Shown piece by piece: positions 41,338 to 53,266 of a DNA stretch of 64,000 nt (positions are counted from its first letter, which is position 1; every line of letters starts with the position of its first letter). The DNA is from Oecophyllibacter saccharovorans. GTDB lineage: Bacteria; Pseudomonadota; Alphaproteobacteria; Acetobacterales; Acetobacteraceae. The position numbers and the translations under genes are program-made. The stretch is from NCBI RefSeq assembly GCF_006542375.1, contig NZ_CP038143.1, forward strand, positions 1,798,001 through 1,862,000, given 5' to 3'. Under the pieces are notes generated by a model, which saw only the letters and a list, made by a program, of their open reading frames with translations, was not told where the DNA came from and did not search any database.

Positions 41338-42035
41338 AGGCTGGAATCGTCGTTTTTCCCGGCACCAACCGGGAGCGCGACATGATCCAGGCTCTGACCG
41401 GAATTTCAGGAAACACGCCGCGTATCCTGTGGCACCAGGAAGAGGCTCTGACCGGCCTCGACCTGGTCGTGCTGCCAGGCGGCTTCAGCTACGGGGATTA
41501 CCTGCGCAGCGGCGCCATGGCGGCTCATTCGCCCATCATGAAAGCCGTGCGCCGTTTTGCTGAACGGGGCGGTTACGTGCTGGGCGTGTGCAATGGTTTT
41601 CAGATCCTCACTGAAGCCCGATTGCTTCCAGGGGCCCTGCTGCGCAATGCGGGAATGCGCTTTCTGTCGCAGGACTGTTTACTGAAGGTTGAAGCCTCTG
41701 ACAGCGCCTTTACGCGGGGATGGCAGAAAGGCGACGTCTTCCGGGCTCCGATGGCCCATGGGGACGGCAATTACACAGCCGCGCCCGAGGTTCTGGACCG
41801 TCTTGAAGGGGAAGGGCGGATCGCTTTCCGTTACTGCGGGCCGACAGGTGAGGTGGAGGCAGAGAACCGCGCTTTCAATCCCAATGGCAGCGCCCGGGCG
41901 ATTGCAGGCGTGCTCAGCGAGAACCGCCGCGTGTGCGGGCTGATGCCTCATCCGGAAAACCTGACCGATCCCGCCCTGGGCCCCACAGACGGCCAACCCC
42001 TGTTCAGAAGTCTCGTGGAGACGTTCATCGCATGA
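41334..42035 (+). CDS. purQ: Phosphoribosylformylglycinamidine synthase subunit PurQ
   Basis: A 233-residue class I glutaminase that supplies ammonia to PurL. Seen: [30 protein letters not shown], nucleophile Cys in [12 protein letters not shown], and the His-Glu dyad in LMPHPENL. Coupled by four-base overlaps to the genes on either side. Confidence 0.96.
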   Translation: MKAGIVVFPGTNRERDMIQALTGISGNTPRILWHQEEALTGLDLVVLPGGFSYGDYLRSGAMAAHSPIMKAVRRFAERGGYVLGVCNGFQILTEARLLPGALLRNAGMRFLSQDCLLKVEASDSAFTRGWQKGDVFRAPMAHGDGNYTAAPEVLDRLEGEGRIAFRYCGPTGEVEAENRAFNPNGSARAIAGVLSENRRVCGLMPHPENLTDPALGPTDGQPLFRSLVETFIA

Positions 42036-44248
42036 ATACTGCAGTTTCAGCCCCTGTGGTCGATCTGGAGCTGGCACGGTCATTCGGCCTGACCGATGAG
42101 GAATATGCCAAGGTTCTCAAGATCATGGGCCGTACCCCGAGCCTGACGGAGCTTGGGATCTTTTCGGTCATGTGGTCGGAGCACTGCTCCTATAAGTCAT
42201 CACGCCGCCATCTGCGCACGCTGCCCACGAAAGCCCCCTGGGTCATTCACGGGCCGGGCGAGAATGCGGGGGTGGTGGATATCGGCGATGGGCTAGCGGC
42301 CATTTTCAAGATGGAAAGTCACAATCACCCCTCCTTCATCGAACCTTACCAGGGGGCAGCCACAGGGGTCGGAGGCATCCTGCGTGACGTGTTCACGATG
42401 GGTGCGCGGCCTGTCGCCAATCTGAACGCCCTGCGTTTCGGCGATCCGAACGCGCCCGATACGAAACGCGTGGTTGACGGCGTGGTGCGGGGCATCGGCG
42501 GTTATGGAAACTGCGTTGGGGTGCCCACTGTGGGCGGGGAAGTGAATTTTCACCCCTCCTATAACGGCAATCCCCTGGTCAACGCCATGACCGTGGGAAT
42601 TGCTGCCCAGGACCGGATCTTTCTTTCCGCAGCAGCGGGGGTGGGCAATCCGGTCGTGTATGTGGGCGCCAGAACGGGGCGTGACGGCATTCACGGGGCC
42701 ACGATGTCCTCAGCGGAGTTCGATGAGGAATCGGCTTCCAAACGACCTACTGTGCAGGTCGGGGATCCCTTTACCGAGAAGCTGCTGATCGAGGCCTGCC
42801 TGGAGCTGATGGCGACCGATGCCGTCGTTGCCATTCAGGATATGGGGGCTGCGGGCCTGACCTCTTCAGCCGTGGAAATGGCCAGCAAGGGCGGGATGGG
42901 CATCGAGCTTGATCTCGACGCCGTGCCACAGCGTGAAGCCGGCATGACCGCTTATGAGATGATGCTCTCTGAAAGCCAGGAACGGATGCTGATGGTCCTG
43001 CGCCCCGAGCGCACGGAGGAAGCTCGGCGCATCTTTGAAAAGTGGGATCTTGATTTTGCGGTCATCGGTCATCTGACGGAAAGTGGCCATATCGTTATCC
43101 GTCACCGCGGGCAGACTGAAGCGGATATCCCCCTGGAACCCCTGGCTGATGAAGCCCCGGTTTATGACCGCCCGGTCCAGCTGACCCCGCCGCCTGCGCC
43201 TGTGCTGGCGCCAGCCGATCCGGTCGGTATTGAAAAAGCCCTTCTGACGCTGCTTGAATCTCCTGATCTGGCTTCGCGTGCCTGGATCTGGAACCAATAT
43301 GACAGCACGGTCGGCGGCCAGACGGTTCGGCGCCCGGGCGGGGCCGATGCCGCTGTCATCCGCGTGGAAGGCACCAAGCGCGGGCTTGCCATGACGACTG
43401 ACTGCACGCCGCGCTACGGCCAGGCCGATGCCTGGGTTGGCGGCGCGCAGGCGGTTGCCGAAGCCTGGCGCAATCTGACGGCCACAGGAGCCCGCCCGCT
43501 GGCGGTGACGGATAATCTGAATTTCGGCAGTCCCGAAAATCCGCAGATCATGGGTCAGTTCGTCGAAGCGATCCGAGGCATGGGCGATGCCTGCCGGGCA
43601 CTGGATTTCCCGGTCGTGAGCGGCAATGTGTCGCTTTACAACGAAACACGCGATGAAAATGGCCAGGCGACCGCCATTCTGCCCACCCCTGCCATCGGGG
43701 CAGTCGGGGTGATTGACGACCTGGCGCATGTGACAGGCATGCAGATGCCGGCTGAAGGCACTATCCTGCTGATCGGGGAGACGCGCGGGGAGCTGGGTCA
43801 GTCCCTGTGGCTGCGAGAGGTTTGCGGTCGTGAGGAAGGCGCACCACCCCGTGTGGACCTGCACGCTGAGCGGCGCAACGGGGATTTCGTGCGTGGATTG
43901 ATACAGGCCGGGAAAATCACTTCCTGTCATGATGTTTCTGACGGCGGATTGCTGGTTGCGGTAGCCGAGATGTGCATGGCCGGCCAGAACGGCGCTTCGC
44001 TGCGTGCAGCCCCACATGGCCTGCCCGAACAGGGATTCTGGTTCGGCGAAGATCAGGGGCGTTATGTGGTGGTAGCGCCTGACGGAGAAGAAATCTTTGC
44101 AGCCGCTGAGGCCGCAGGCATTCCCGTGCGCACGCTGGGAGAGGCGGGGGGTGAGCACCTGTCTCTTCCCTCGGGGGCCGCGCTGACAGTGGCGGGGTTG
44201 CAGGAAATCAACGGGGCTTTCTTTAAACGTTTTATGGGAGAAGACTGA
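42032..44248 (+). CDS. purL: Phosphoribosylformylglycinamidine synthase subunit PurL
   Basis: A 738-residue small-type PurL, the ATP-dependent synthetase subunit converting FGAR to FGAM with PurS and PurQ. Motifs: [65 protein letters not shown] and, in the second half, [13 protein letters not shown] and [20 protein letters not shown] 42032 overlaps the purQ stop; the longer frame upstream is a shadow. Confidence 0.97.
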   Translation: MNTAVSAPVVDLELARSFGLTDEEYAKVLKIMGRTPSLTELGIFSVMWSEHCSYKSSRRHLRTLPTKAPWVIHGPGENAGVVDIGDGLAAIFKMESHNHPSFIEPYQGAATGVGGILRDVFTMGARPVANLNALRFGDPNAPDTKRVVDGVVRGIGGYGNCVGVPTVGGEVNFHPSYNGNPLVNAMTVGIAAQDRIFLSAAAGVGNPVVYVGARTGRDGIHGATMSSAEFDEESASKRPTVQVGDPFTEKLLIEACLELMATDAVVAIQDMGAAGLTSSAVEMASKGGMGIELDLDAVPQREAGMTAYEMMLSESQERMLMVLRPERTEEARRIFEKWDLDFAVIGHLTESGHIVIRHRGQTEADIPLEPLADEAPVYDRPVQLTPPPAPVLAPADPVGIEKALLTLLESPDLASRAWIWNQYDSTVGGQTVRRPGGADAAVIRVEGTKRGLAMTTDCTPRYGQADAWVGGAQAVAEAWRNLTATGARPLAVTDNLNFGSPENPQIMGQFVEAIRGMGDACRALDFPVVSGNVSLYNETRDENGQATAILPTPAIGAVGVIDDLAHVTGMQMPAEGTILLIGETRGELGQSLWLREVCGREEGAPPRVDLHAERRNGDFVRGLIQAGKITSCHDVSDGGLLVAVAEMCMAGQNGASLRAAPHGLPEQGFWFGEDQGRYVVVAPDGEEIFAAAEAAGIPVRTLGEAGGEHLSLPSGAALTVAGLQEINGAFFKRFMGED

Positions 44249-44249
44249 G

Positions 44250-44480
44250 ATGGCCATGTCGGCACAGGAAATTGAACGCACGATCCGTTCTGCCATTCCC
44301 GATGCCCAGATCACCGTGACCGATCTGGCCGGTGACGGGGACCATTATGCCTGCGAAGTGGTCAGTGAACAGTTCCGTGGGCTGCCCCGCGTCCGGCAGC
44401 ACAAGATGGTCTATGACGCTTTCGGCGGGCGTATGGGCACGGAACTGCATGCGTTGTCTGTCCAGACCCGCACGCCTTGA
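44250..44480 (+). CDS. BolA/IbaG-family protein
   Basis: A 76-residue BolA-type protein. The class II KH-like fold is indicated by DAQITVTDLAGDGDHYACEV and the conserved RVRQHKMVYDAF, in which the His is the likely Fe-S co-ligand when bound to a monothiol glutaredoxin. Starts two bases after purL. The next gene but one gap is grxD, its expected partner, so a role in Fe-S cluster trafficking is likely. Confidence 0.92.
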   Translation: MAMSAQEIERTIRSAIPDAQITVTDLAGDGDHYACEVVSEQFRGLPRVRQHKMVYDAFGGRMGTELHALSVQTRTP

Positions 44481-44671
44481 ACGGCGCTTTCCGGAAAGTT
44501 GGGGGAGTATGCAGGCTTCCCTCTTCAGCCAATCCCACAGGAGGGGTTGAATTCGGACAAGCAAGTTCCTTTTTATGGAAAAGACTTTGTGCCTGTCGCG
44601 CGCGAGTCGTGGAAAAGCTGCCAGGCCACAGCACACCTGCCGCTTTCAGCCTTGATCAGTAAGGAAATCTT

Positions 44672-45004
44672 ATGAGTGAAGACATCTTCAAGACCATTCA
44701 GGGCATGATCGACGCCCATCCTGTCATGCTGTTCATGAAGGGGGAGAAAAACGCTCCGCAATGCGGTTTTTCCGCCCGGGTCGTCCAGATTCTCACCCAT
44801 CTCGACGTTCCGTTCGACACCTGTAATGTCCTGAGCAACCCGGAACTGCGCCAGGGCATCAAGGATTTCTCCCAGTGGCCGACGATTCCCCAGCTATATG
44901 TCAAGGGGGAGTTCATCGGTGGATGTGACATTGTGACCGACATGTACCAGAACGGCGAGCTTGAAGCGTTGCTGGCAGAGAAGGGAATCACCAAGAAGGC
45001 CTGA
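44672..45004 (+). CDS. grxD: Monothiol glutaredoxin, Grx4/GrxD type
   Basis: A 110-residue CGFS glutaredoxin that holds a bridging [2Fe-2S] cluster with glutathione and delivers it to client proteins. KGEKNAPQCGFSARVVQIL contains the single active-site Cys; WPTIPQLYVKGEFIGGCDIV provides the GSH-binding TIP and GG-CD elements. It lies 190 bases after the BolA-like gene, a functional pair in many bacteria and in mitochondria. Confidence 0.95.
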   Translation: MSEDIFKTIQGMIDAHPVMLFMKGEKNAPQCGFSARVVQILTHLDVPFDTCNVLSNPELRQGIKDFSQWPTIPQLYVKGEFIGGCDIVTDMYQNGELEALLAEKGITKKA

Positions 45005-45184
45005 AATTTCGGGAAAAAGTGTGAGGTGGAAGAGGAAGGCCCCAAGAACCTGCCTGCCGTTAAAAGATATTTTCCGGTCCAGGACATTTTTCTTTCCCCG
45101 ACCCACTAGCCTGCCAGTGGGAAAGCTGGTTTGATAAGCCGGCTCAGACAGAGCGGGAACAGAGAAGAGTGGAGTGGGTGAAGA

Positions 45185-45505
45185 ATGGGGCGTTTCTGGA
45201 AAGCGGCAGCAGTGCTTGGGGTGGCCGGGTTGGCTGCAATTGTTGCCAAGGCTGCCTGGGCGGATCGGGTTATCTCTGATTATGAAGCCAGCAAGCTGAC
45301 CTTCAGCGCTCTTATTGCTCCTCCTTCAGCGTATCACCATCATTCTGTTGCCCGTCATTTCGTTGCCATGGCCCATCACCGCTCCTATGCCGCGCCCGTG
45401 CAGCTGGCCCGGCGCCACACAGCGCCTTCCCTGGTGCGCAATGTGGCTTTCCGGGGCCGGGTGATTGCTCCCCATGCCCGTAAGAGCCACAAGCACCGCG
45501 GCTGA
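45185..45505 (+). CDS. Small exported basic protein of unknown function
   Basis: A 106-residue protein with a signal peptide (FWKAAAVLGVAGLAAIVAKAAWA) and a mature part rich in His, Arg and Ala (YHHHSVARHFVAMAHHRS). It is strongly basic and lacks acidic residues after about position 40. I do not recognise a family. Its composition resembles the His-rich exported protein at 34951, though the two do not align clearly. A strong hairpin follows the stop. Confidence 0.6.
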   Translation: MGRFWKAAAVLGVAGLAAIVAKAAWADRVISDYEASKLTFSALIAPPSAYHHHSVARHFVAMAHHRSYAAPVQLARRHTAPSLVRNVAFRGRVIAPHARKSHKHRG

Positions 45506-45530
45506 ACAAAAAAACAGTTCTGACATCTTG

Positions 45531-45566
45531 GAAAGGGCCCGCGTTTTTCGAAACGTGGGCCCTTTC
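45531..45566. terminator. Long hairpin between convergent genes
   Basis: GAAAGGGCCCGCGTTT pairs with AAACGTGGGCCCTTTC around TTCG, a 16-bp stem with one G-T pair. It sits between the small exported-protein gene and the UPF0102 gene, which converge. No T tract touches either side, so terminator activity is inferred from stem strength and position. Confidence 0.7.
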
Positions 45567-45607
45567 TGCATTCAAGCTTGCCGACCTCCTCACGCTCCCC
45601 AGGGCTG

Positions 45608-47061
<1,454 letters not shown>

Positions 47062-47124
47062 TTACCGCCTGCCGGAAAATGGAACGTTATCCCTTTCCGG
47101 CTCAGGGGCGTGGAAGCACAGGCT

Positions 47125-48588
47125 TCAGCGGCTTTCGGGCGGGCTGGGGGGCTTTCGGGCCAGCTTGCTGTGGCGGAGGCTGTAAGTGAAGTAAACGACA
47201 GCGCCGATGAGAAACCAGCAGAAAAGCCGCAGCCAGGTCAGCCGGTCCATACAGACCATCACAGTGCCGCAGCACAGGATGCCCAAAACCGGAATGAGGA
47301 AAGTCCCCCCGGGAACCCTGAAGCGGCGTGGTAGGTGCGGCGCGCGCAACCGCAGAGCGATCACGCCGGCGCAGACGATCACAAAGGCCAACAGCGTACC
47401 GATGGAAGTGAGCTTGCCCAGCAGGCTGATCGGCAGGCACGCAGCCAGCAGGGCGGCGACACTGCCGCTCAGAAGGTGGGAAAAGACCGGGGTCTGCGTG
47501 CGTGGGTGCAGCCGGCTGAACTGGGGAGGAATGAGGCCATCCTGCCCCATGGCGAGTGCCACGCGGCTCTGGCCGAGCAGCATGCCGTAAATGACGGACA
47601 CGTAACCCAGCGTGATACCGATCTTGATCAGCGCTCCAAGCCAGGGGAGATGAATCTTGTCGATGGCAGTGGCGACCGGGTTGGGGTCATTGGCCAGCGC
47701 ATGATAATCCACCACCCCCACCAGCACAAAAGAGAAGACGGCATAGATGATCGCACAGATGAGCAGGCTGGTGAGGATGCTGCGGGGTAGGTTTTTCTGC
47801 GGGTCATGGGTATCAAGAGCGGTGGTGGAGACGATATCGAAGCCGACATAGGCAAAGAAGATCATGCCCGCAGCCCGCAGGATCCCGCTGAAGCCGAAAT
47901 GTCCGTATTCCCCGGTATTGGGCGGCAGAAACGGATGGTAATTCGCACTGTGGATAAAGGGTAGGCAGGCTGCGATGACTCCTGCGACAACCAGCATCTT
48001 GATCGTGACGATGACCGCATTGAGCCGGCTGGATTCCCTGGTGCCCTTCAGCATCAGCAAGGTGACAATAAAGATGATGAAGACACTAGGGGCATTGAAC
48101 CAGGCGCGCGCCATCGTGCCGTCAGGCATCCGGACCGGAGCAAGGCTTGGGGCCATGAAGCGTGGATCAATCCATAGCCCCCAGCTTTTCAGCAGGGAGT
48201 TGAGATAGCCCGACCAGCTTGAGGCGACCGTGGCCGCTGCCACCGTGTATTCCAGCATGAGGTCCCAGCCGATCACCCAGGCCACGAACTCGCCCATTGA
48301 TGCATAGGCGTAGGAATAAGCGGAACCTGCGACAGGCAGCAGACCGGCAAGCTCGGCGTAGCACAATCCCGCAAATGAGCAGGCTATGGCTGCCAGCAGA
48401 AAGGACAGGGTGACAGCTGGCCCGGCATACTGACCTGCTGCCACACCGGTGATTGAAAAAAGCCCTGCTCCGACTGTGACACCCACCCCAAGCGCGATCA
48501 GCTGCCAAGGACCGAAAACCCTTTTAAGCCCGGACCGGACAGAAGCAGAGCTGGAATGGGGTTTTGTGCGCCATAAGCGTCGCGGCAT
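47125..48588 (-). CDS. APC-superfamily amino-acid permease, copy 1 (most distal)
   Basis: A 487-residue inner-membrane transporter with about twelve membrane segments, resembling cationic amino acid transporter/YfnA proteins. LIALGVGVTVGAGLFSITG is the substrate-binding TM1 glycine motif, followed by CSFAGLCYAELAGLLPVAGSAYSYAYA (TM2-3), WVIGWDLMLEY and FFAYVGFDIVSTTALDTHDPQKNLP (TM6). It is one of three tandem paralogues on the minus strand (next starts 82 bases away). GGAG precedes the ATG. Substrate unknown. Confidence 0.9.
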   Translation of the reverse strand: MPRRLWRTKPHSSSASVRSGLKRVFGPWQLIALGVGVTVGAGLFSITGVAAGQYAGPAVTLSFLLAAIACSFAGLCYAELAGLLPVAGSAYSYAYASMGEFVAWVIGWDLMLEYTVAAATVASSWSGYLNSLLKSWGLWIDPRFMAPSLAPVRMPDGTMARAWFNAPSVFIIFIVTLLMLKGTRESSRLNAVIVTIKMLVVAGVIAACLPFIHSANYHPFLPPNTGEYGHFGFSGILRAAGMIFFAYVGFDIVSTTALDTHDPQKNLPRSILTSLLICAIIYAVFSFVLVGVVDYHALANDPNPVATAIDKIHLPWLGALIKIGITLGYVSVIYGMLLGQSRVALAMGQDGLIPPQFSRLHPRTQTPVFSHLLSGSVAALLAACLPISLLGKLTSIGTLLAFVIVCAGVIALRLRAPHLPRRFRVPGGTFLIPVLGILCCGTVMVCMDRLTWLRLFCWFLIGAVVYFTYSLRHSKLARKPPSPPESR

Positions 48589-48670
48589 GTCATGGAACTC
48601 CGTTGGAATGGGGCCGGGTTCAGAGGGGGCGGAGGCGTTATCACCCGGGCTCTCAAGCCTCGCAGCCCTC

Positions 48671-50149
48671 TTACTTCAGCTTGCGGGCAGTCTCTTCAGC
48701 CAGGCTGGCGAGGTGGAGGTGGCTGTGAGGGCGGGCATAGGCGAAATAGACGATTACGCCCACAAGAAGCCACAGGACCAGCTGCAGCCAGGTACGCCCG
48801 TCCATTGAAAACATCACGATGCCGCAGCTGAGGATCCCCAGGCAGGGCACCAGAAACGTGCCGCCCGGGACCCAGAAACGCCGGGGCAGCTCAGGGGCCT
48901 TGAGACGCAGCGCCATAACCCCGATGCAGACGATGATGAAAGCCAGGAGCGTGCCGATAGACGTCATGTTGCCCAGCATTTCGAGCGGCAGAAAGGCTGT
49001 CAGCACCGCAGTCAGGGAGGCTGTGACGAAATAGGAGAAGTTCGGGGTCTGGGTGCGGGGATTGACCTTCGCAAAAATGGCGGGAAGCAGCCCATCCTCC
49101 GACATGGCCATGGCTACCCGGCTCTGACCCAGCATCAGGCCGTAGATACCGGCGATATAGCCTATTGTGATGCCGAGTTTCATCACCTGGGCCATCCAGG
49201 GCATGTGAATGGCGTCCATGGCTGTGGCGACCGGGTTGGGGTCGTTGGCCAGGGCCCGGTAATTGACCACCCCGACCAGGATGAAGGAGAAAACGGCATA
49301 GATGACCGCACAGACGAACAGGGTGCCCAGGATGCCGATCGGAATGTTCTTCTGCGGGTCACGCGTGTCCTTGGCAACGGTGGAGACGATCTCGAAGCCG
49401 ATATAGGAAAAGAAGATCAGAGCGGCTGCCCGCAGGAGACCGCTGGCCCCGAACTGCCCGAACCTGCCTGTGTTTGCGGGAATGAAAGGGTGGTAGTTGC
49501 TGGCTTTGAGCACCGGTACGCACAACGCGATCACACCTATGATAATGGCGAGCTTCAGCAGGACAATCAGGGTATTGACCTTGCTGGAACCGCTGGTGCC
49601 GCTCATGAGCATGAACATGACGGCAAAAACGATAAAGACACTGGGCGCATTGAGCCAGCCATGGACCATGTGCCCGTCCGCTGTGCGCACCAGTAACAAA
49701 GGCGAAGAAAGCAAGCGCGGATCTATGCTCAATCCCCACCCGTTCAGCAGGGAATTCAGATAACCGGCCCAGCTCGAAGCGACGGCTGAAGCATTGACGG
49801 TGAATTCCAGAATGAGGTCCCAGCCGATGGTCCAGGCGGCGAACTCGCCCATTGAGGCATAGGCGTAGGAATAAGCGGAACCTGAGGCAGGTATCATGCC
49901 GGCCAGTTCGGCATAGCACAGCCCGGCAAAAGAGCAGGCGAGTGCTGCGATGAGAAAGGAAAGGGTGACGGCCGGTCCCGCATACTGGCCGGCTGCAATT
50001 CCGGTAAGGGAAAAGAGTCCGGCCCCGATGGTCACGCCCACGCCCAGTGCAATCAGCTGCCAGGGGCCAAAAACTCGTTTCAGGCCGGAGCTCTCATCTT
50101 CTTCGGTTTCACTGGTGATGGGTTTTGTGCGCCAGAGCGAGTGAAGCAT
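48671..50149 (-). CDS. APC-superfamily amino-acid permease, copy 2 (middle)
   Basis: A 492-residue paralogue of the flanking permeases, with the same twelve-segment layout and near-identical signatures (LIALGVGVTIGAGLFSLTG, CSFAGLCYAELAGMIPASGSAYS, FFSYIGFEIVSTVAKDTRDPQKN). It differs in TM6 (SYIGFE for AYVGFD) and in the loop after TM3-4 (ASAVASSWAGYLNSLL). AAGG lies upstream of the ATG. Divergence in the TM6 substrate region suggests a different substrate spectrum among the three, which is inference. Confidence 0.9.
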   Translation of the reverse strand: MLHSLWRTKPITSETEEDESSGLKRVFGPWQLIALGVGVTIGAGLFSLTGIAAGQYAGPAVTLSFLIAALACSFAGLCYAELAGMIPASGSAYSYAYASMGEFAAWTIGWDLILEFTVNASAVASSWAGYLNSLLNGWGLSIDPRLLSSPLLLVRTADGHMVHGWLNAPSVFIVFAVMFMLMSGTSGSSKVNTLIVLLKLAIIIGVIALCVPVLKASNYHPFIPANTGRFGQFGASGLLRAAALIFFSYIGFEIVSTVAKDTRDPQKNIPIGILGTLFVCAVIYAVFSFILVGVVNYRALANDPNPVATAMDAIHMPWMAQVMKLGITIGYIAGIYGLMLGQSRVAMAMSEDGLLPAIFAKVNPRTQTPNFSYFVTASLTAVLTAFLPLEMLGNMTSIGTLLAFIIVCIGVMALRLKAPELPRRFWVPGGTFLVPCLGILSCGIVMFSMDGRTWLQLVLWLLVGVIVYFAYARPHSHLHLASLAEETARKLK

Positions 50150-50203
50150 GCCGGAAACCTTGGAAAGAAAGACAGTCGGAGAAAAGGAGAAGGCGCCAGC
50201 TCA

Positions 50204-51661
50204 TCAGCCAGGGGGTTCTGAAGAGAGACGGGCGAGCTCACTGTGGCGGAAACCATAGGTGAGATACACCAGCCCGCCCAGAAGCAGCCAGAGGGCGAGG
50301 CGCAACCAGGTCACCCCATCGAGAGACAGCATGACGATCAGGCAGCTGGCCACTCCCAGTACCGGAATGGCGAACATGCCACCCGGAATGCGGAAAGTTC
50401 GCCGGGCATGGGGCTGTTTCCACCGCAGCGCCAACACGCCGGCACAGACGATGATGAAAGCCAGCAGCGTGCCGATGGAGGTCATGTTGCCCAGCTCGGC
50501 AATGGGGAAACAGGCTGCCAGTACCGAGGCGACGAGAGCGGTGATGAGGTGGGAAGCGCCAGGGGTCAGGGTGCGGGGGCTGAGCCTGCCGAAAAGGGGC
50601 GGGAGCAGGCCGTCATGCGCCATGGCCATGGTAATGCGGCTCTGGGCGAAAAGCTGGCCGTAGATGACTGACAGATACCCCACGGTGATGCCGAGCTTGA
50701 TGACCATGCCCATCCAGGGCCGGTGAATGGCGTCCATGGCTGTGGCGACCGGGTTGGGGTCGGTTGCCATGGCATGATAATTGACCACGCCGACCAGCAC
50801 GAAAGAGAAGACAGCATAGATGATCGCGCAGATCAGCAGGCTGCCCAGAATGCCGATCGGGATATTGCGCTGGGGATTGCGGGTATCCTGGGTGGTGGTG
50901 GAGATGATGTCAAAGCCCAGATAGGCAAAGAAAGCCATACCGGCCGCACGCATGACGCCGCTGAAACCGAACTCCCCGAACTGGCCTGTATTGGGAGGAA
51001 TGAAGGGATGGAAATTTCCGGGCTGGATGAAGGGTAGGCAGACAATGATGACTGCCGCAATGACCAGCAGCTTGATCACCACCACGATGCCGTTGACGCG
51101 GCTTGACTGCGTGGTGCCGCGCATCAGGAGCAACGTGATGGCGGCGATGATGAAGACTGTCGGCGCATTGAACCAGGCCGGACAGACAGCGCCATCAGGC
51201 ATTGTGACCGGTGTGAAGGTGGGAGCGGTAAGCCTGGGGTCGATGACAATCCCCCAGCTGCGCAGCAGGGAGACCAGATAGCCCGACCAGCTCGACGCGA
51301 TGACCGCTGCCCCGACAGTGTATTCCAAAATGAGATCCCAGCCGATGAACCAGGCGATGATCTCGCCCAGAGAAGCATAGGCATAGGAATAGGCAGAGCC
51401 TCCACTGGAGATCATGCCGGCCAGCTCGGCATAGCACAGCCCGGCGAACCCGCAGGCAAGGGCTGAAATAAGAAAGGAGAGGATAACCGCCGGTCCTGCA
51501 TGCTGACCGGCCGCAACGCCCGTGAGGGAAAAGAGCCCTGCGCCGATGGTCACGCCCACACCGAGCGCAATGAGATGCCAGGCGCCGAAAACTTTCCTGA
51601 GCCCGCTCTGTCTGCCTGTTCCGCCGTCGAGAGGTTTGGTTCGCCAGAAGGAAACGGTCAT
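50204..51661 (-). CDS. APC-superfamily amino-acid permease, copy 3 (promoter-proximal)
   Basis: A 485-residue paralogue; first of the three in transcription order, 54 bases before the middle copy. LIALGVGVTIGAGLFSLTG, CGFAGLCYAELAGMISSGGSAYSYAYA and FFAYLGFDIISTTTQDTRNPQRN match the family. The N-terminal cytosolic tail (about 20 residues) is the most divergent part of the three. It is divergent from glyA with about 230 bases between, which probably hold promoters for both. A link to serine/glycine uptake is possible from context only. Confidence 0.9.
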   Translation of the reverse strand: MTVSFWRTKPLDGGTGRQSGLRKVFGAWHLIALGVGVTIGAGLFSLTGVAAGQHAGPAVILSFLISALACGFAGLCYAELAGMISSGGSAYSYAYASLGEIIAWFIGWDLILEYTVGAAVIASSWSGYLVSLLRSWGIVIDPRLTAPTFTPVTMPDGAVCPAWFNAPTVFIIAAITLLLMRGTTQSSRVNGIVVVIKLLVIAAVIIVCLPFIQPGNFHPFIPPNTGQFGEFGFSGVMRAAGMAFFAYLGFDIISTTTQDTRNPQRNIPIGILGSLLICAIIYAVFSFVLVGVVNYHAMATDPNPVATAMDAIHRPWMGMVIKLGITVGYLSVIYGQLFAQSRITMAMAHDGLLPPLFGRLSPRTLTPGASHLITALVASVLAACFPIAELGNMTSIGTLLAFIIVCAGVLALRWKQPHARRTFRIPGGMFAIPVLGVASCLIVMLSLDGVTWLRLALWLLLGGLVYLTYGFRHSELARLSSEPPG

Positions 51662-51847
51662 GGAAGTCTCATCATCATGCGCATCTGGAGCGGGGAAACA
51701 GTTCTGGCCTGCCGGCTTGGAACCGGTAAAAAGCAGGTGGGCCAGGGCGCGCTGATCTGCGGGCCGTCACGGGTGATAAAGCCATGACCGGAAGAGGATT
51801 TCTGAAGCTCATGGCGAAGAGGGCAAGATAGACGGACTCAGGCTTAA

Positions 51848-51859
51848 GCACTATAGTGC
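51848..51859. promoter_or_regulatory. 12-bp palindrome upstream of glyA
   Basis: GCACTATAGTGC is a perfect palindrome 36 bases before the preferred glyA start and immediately before an in-frame ATG at 51860. It lies in the divergent region between glyA and the permease cluster. It looks like a dimeric regulator site, but no family can be named. Confidence 0.35.
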
Positions 51860-51895
51860 ATGGAGCTTAAATCTCACGCGGAGTTGAAGACGACG

Positions 51896-53191
51896 ATGGC
51901 CGAGCACGCCTCTCAGGCTGACCTGAAGTCATTTTTCCACGCCTCTCTCGGGCAGCGCGACCCGGAAGTGGAAGCTGTTCTGAAAGCGGAATTGACACGC
52001 CAGCAGGATGGAATCGAACTCATCGCTTCAGAGAACATGACGTCTTTTGCGGTAATGGAAGCGCAGGGCTCGGTTCTGACCAACAAATATGCCGAAGGAC
52101 TACCGGGCCGACGTTACTATGGCGGTTGCGTGGAGGTGGACAAGGTCGAAGCGCTGGCTATCGAACGCCTTAAAAAGCTTTTCGGCGCGGAATTTGCCAA
52201 TGTGCAGCCCCATAGCGGCGCCAATGCCAACCAGGCCGCTTTCATGGCGCTGGTCAAACCCGGCGACAAGATTCTGGGCATGAGCCTGGCGGCAGGGGGT
52301 CATCTGACCCATGGGGCTGCGCCCAATTATTCCGGCAAATGGTTCGAAGCCATTCAGTATGGCGTCCGCGCTGAGGATGGCACGCTGGATTATGAAGAGA
52401 TGGAACGTCTGGCCCGCGAGCACAGACCGCGCCTTATTGTCGCGGGCGCTTCGGCTTATCCGCGCCAGATAGACTTCGCCCGTTTCCGCCGCATCGCTGA
52501 TGAAGTGGGCGCAGCACTGATGGTGGATATGGCCCATTACGCCGGGCTGGTGGCGGCCGGCCTTTACCCCAATCCAGTGCCTTATGCGGATGTCACGACC
52601 TCCACGACCCACAAGACCCTGCGCGGTCCACGGGGAGGGGTGATCATGACCAATTCGCCTGAACTGGCAAAGAAGATCAATTCTGCCGTGTTCCCTGGCC
52701 TGCAGGGCGGCCCGCTCATGCAGGTGATCGCCGGCAAGGCCGTTGCCTTCGGCGAGGCGCTGAAGCCGGATTTCAGAAATTACCAGCAACAGGTGCTGGC
52801 CAACGCCCAGGCCCTGGCTGACGAGCTGACCCATCGGGGTTTCGATATCGTAACAGGCGGAACGGACAGCCATCTCGTTCTGGTGGATCTGCGGCCCAAG
52901 GGCGTGACAGGCAAGCAGGCGGAAGCCCTGCTGGAACGCGCCGGCATTACGGCCAACAAGAACTCCGTGCCGTTTGATCCGGAAAAGCCTTTCGTGACTT
53001 CCGGCATCCGTCTGGGCAGCCCGGCTGCCACAACGCGGGGTTTCAGAGAAGAGGAATTCCGCCAGATCGGGCGCATGATTGATGAAGTTCTTTCAGCGGG
53101 GGAAGAAGATCCGGCCACTCTTGAAAGGGTCCAGGCAGAAGTACAGGCGCTCTGCAGGCGTTTCCCCATCTATACGCAGCCCAGCGCCTGA
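51896..53191 (+). CDS. glyA: Serine hydroxymethyltransferase
   Basis: A PLP enzyme interconverting serine and glycine with tetrahydrofolate; main source of one-carbon units for the purine pathway encoded nearby. Motifs: [65 protein letters not shown] (PLP Lys), [16 protein letters not shown] and [21 protein letters not shown] 51896 (431 residues) has GGAG about 12 bases upstream; ATG 51860 adds 12 residues and lacks a visible ribosome-binding site. Confidence 0.96.
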   Translation: MAEHASQADLKSFFHASLGQRDPEVEAVLKAELTRQQDGIELIASENMTSFAVMEAQGSVLTNKYAEGLPGRRYYGGCVEVDKVEALAIERLKKLFGAEFANVQPHSGANANQAAFMALVKPGDKILGMSLAAGGHLTHGAAPNYSGKWFEAIQYGVRAEDGTLDYEEMERLAREHRPRLIVAGASAYPRQIDFARFRRIADEVGAALMVDMAHYAGLVAAGLYPNPVPYADVTTSTTHKTLRGPRGGVIMTNSPELAKKINSAVFPGLQGGPLMQVIAGKAVAFGEALKPDFRNYQQQVLANAQALADELTHRGFDIVTGGTDSHLVLVDLRPKGVTGKQAEALLERAGITANKNSVPFDPEKPFVTSGIRLGSPAATTRGFREEEFRQIGRMIDEVLSAGEEDPATLERVQAEVQALCRRFPIYTQPSA

Positions 53192-53266
53192 ACTTTCCGG
53201 TTTTTACCGGTTCAAAGCAGGCGGCAGGGCTGAAGGCAGGTTGAAAGGGGAGACGAAGAGCCTTTT

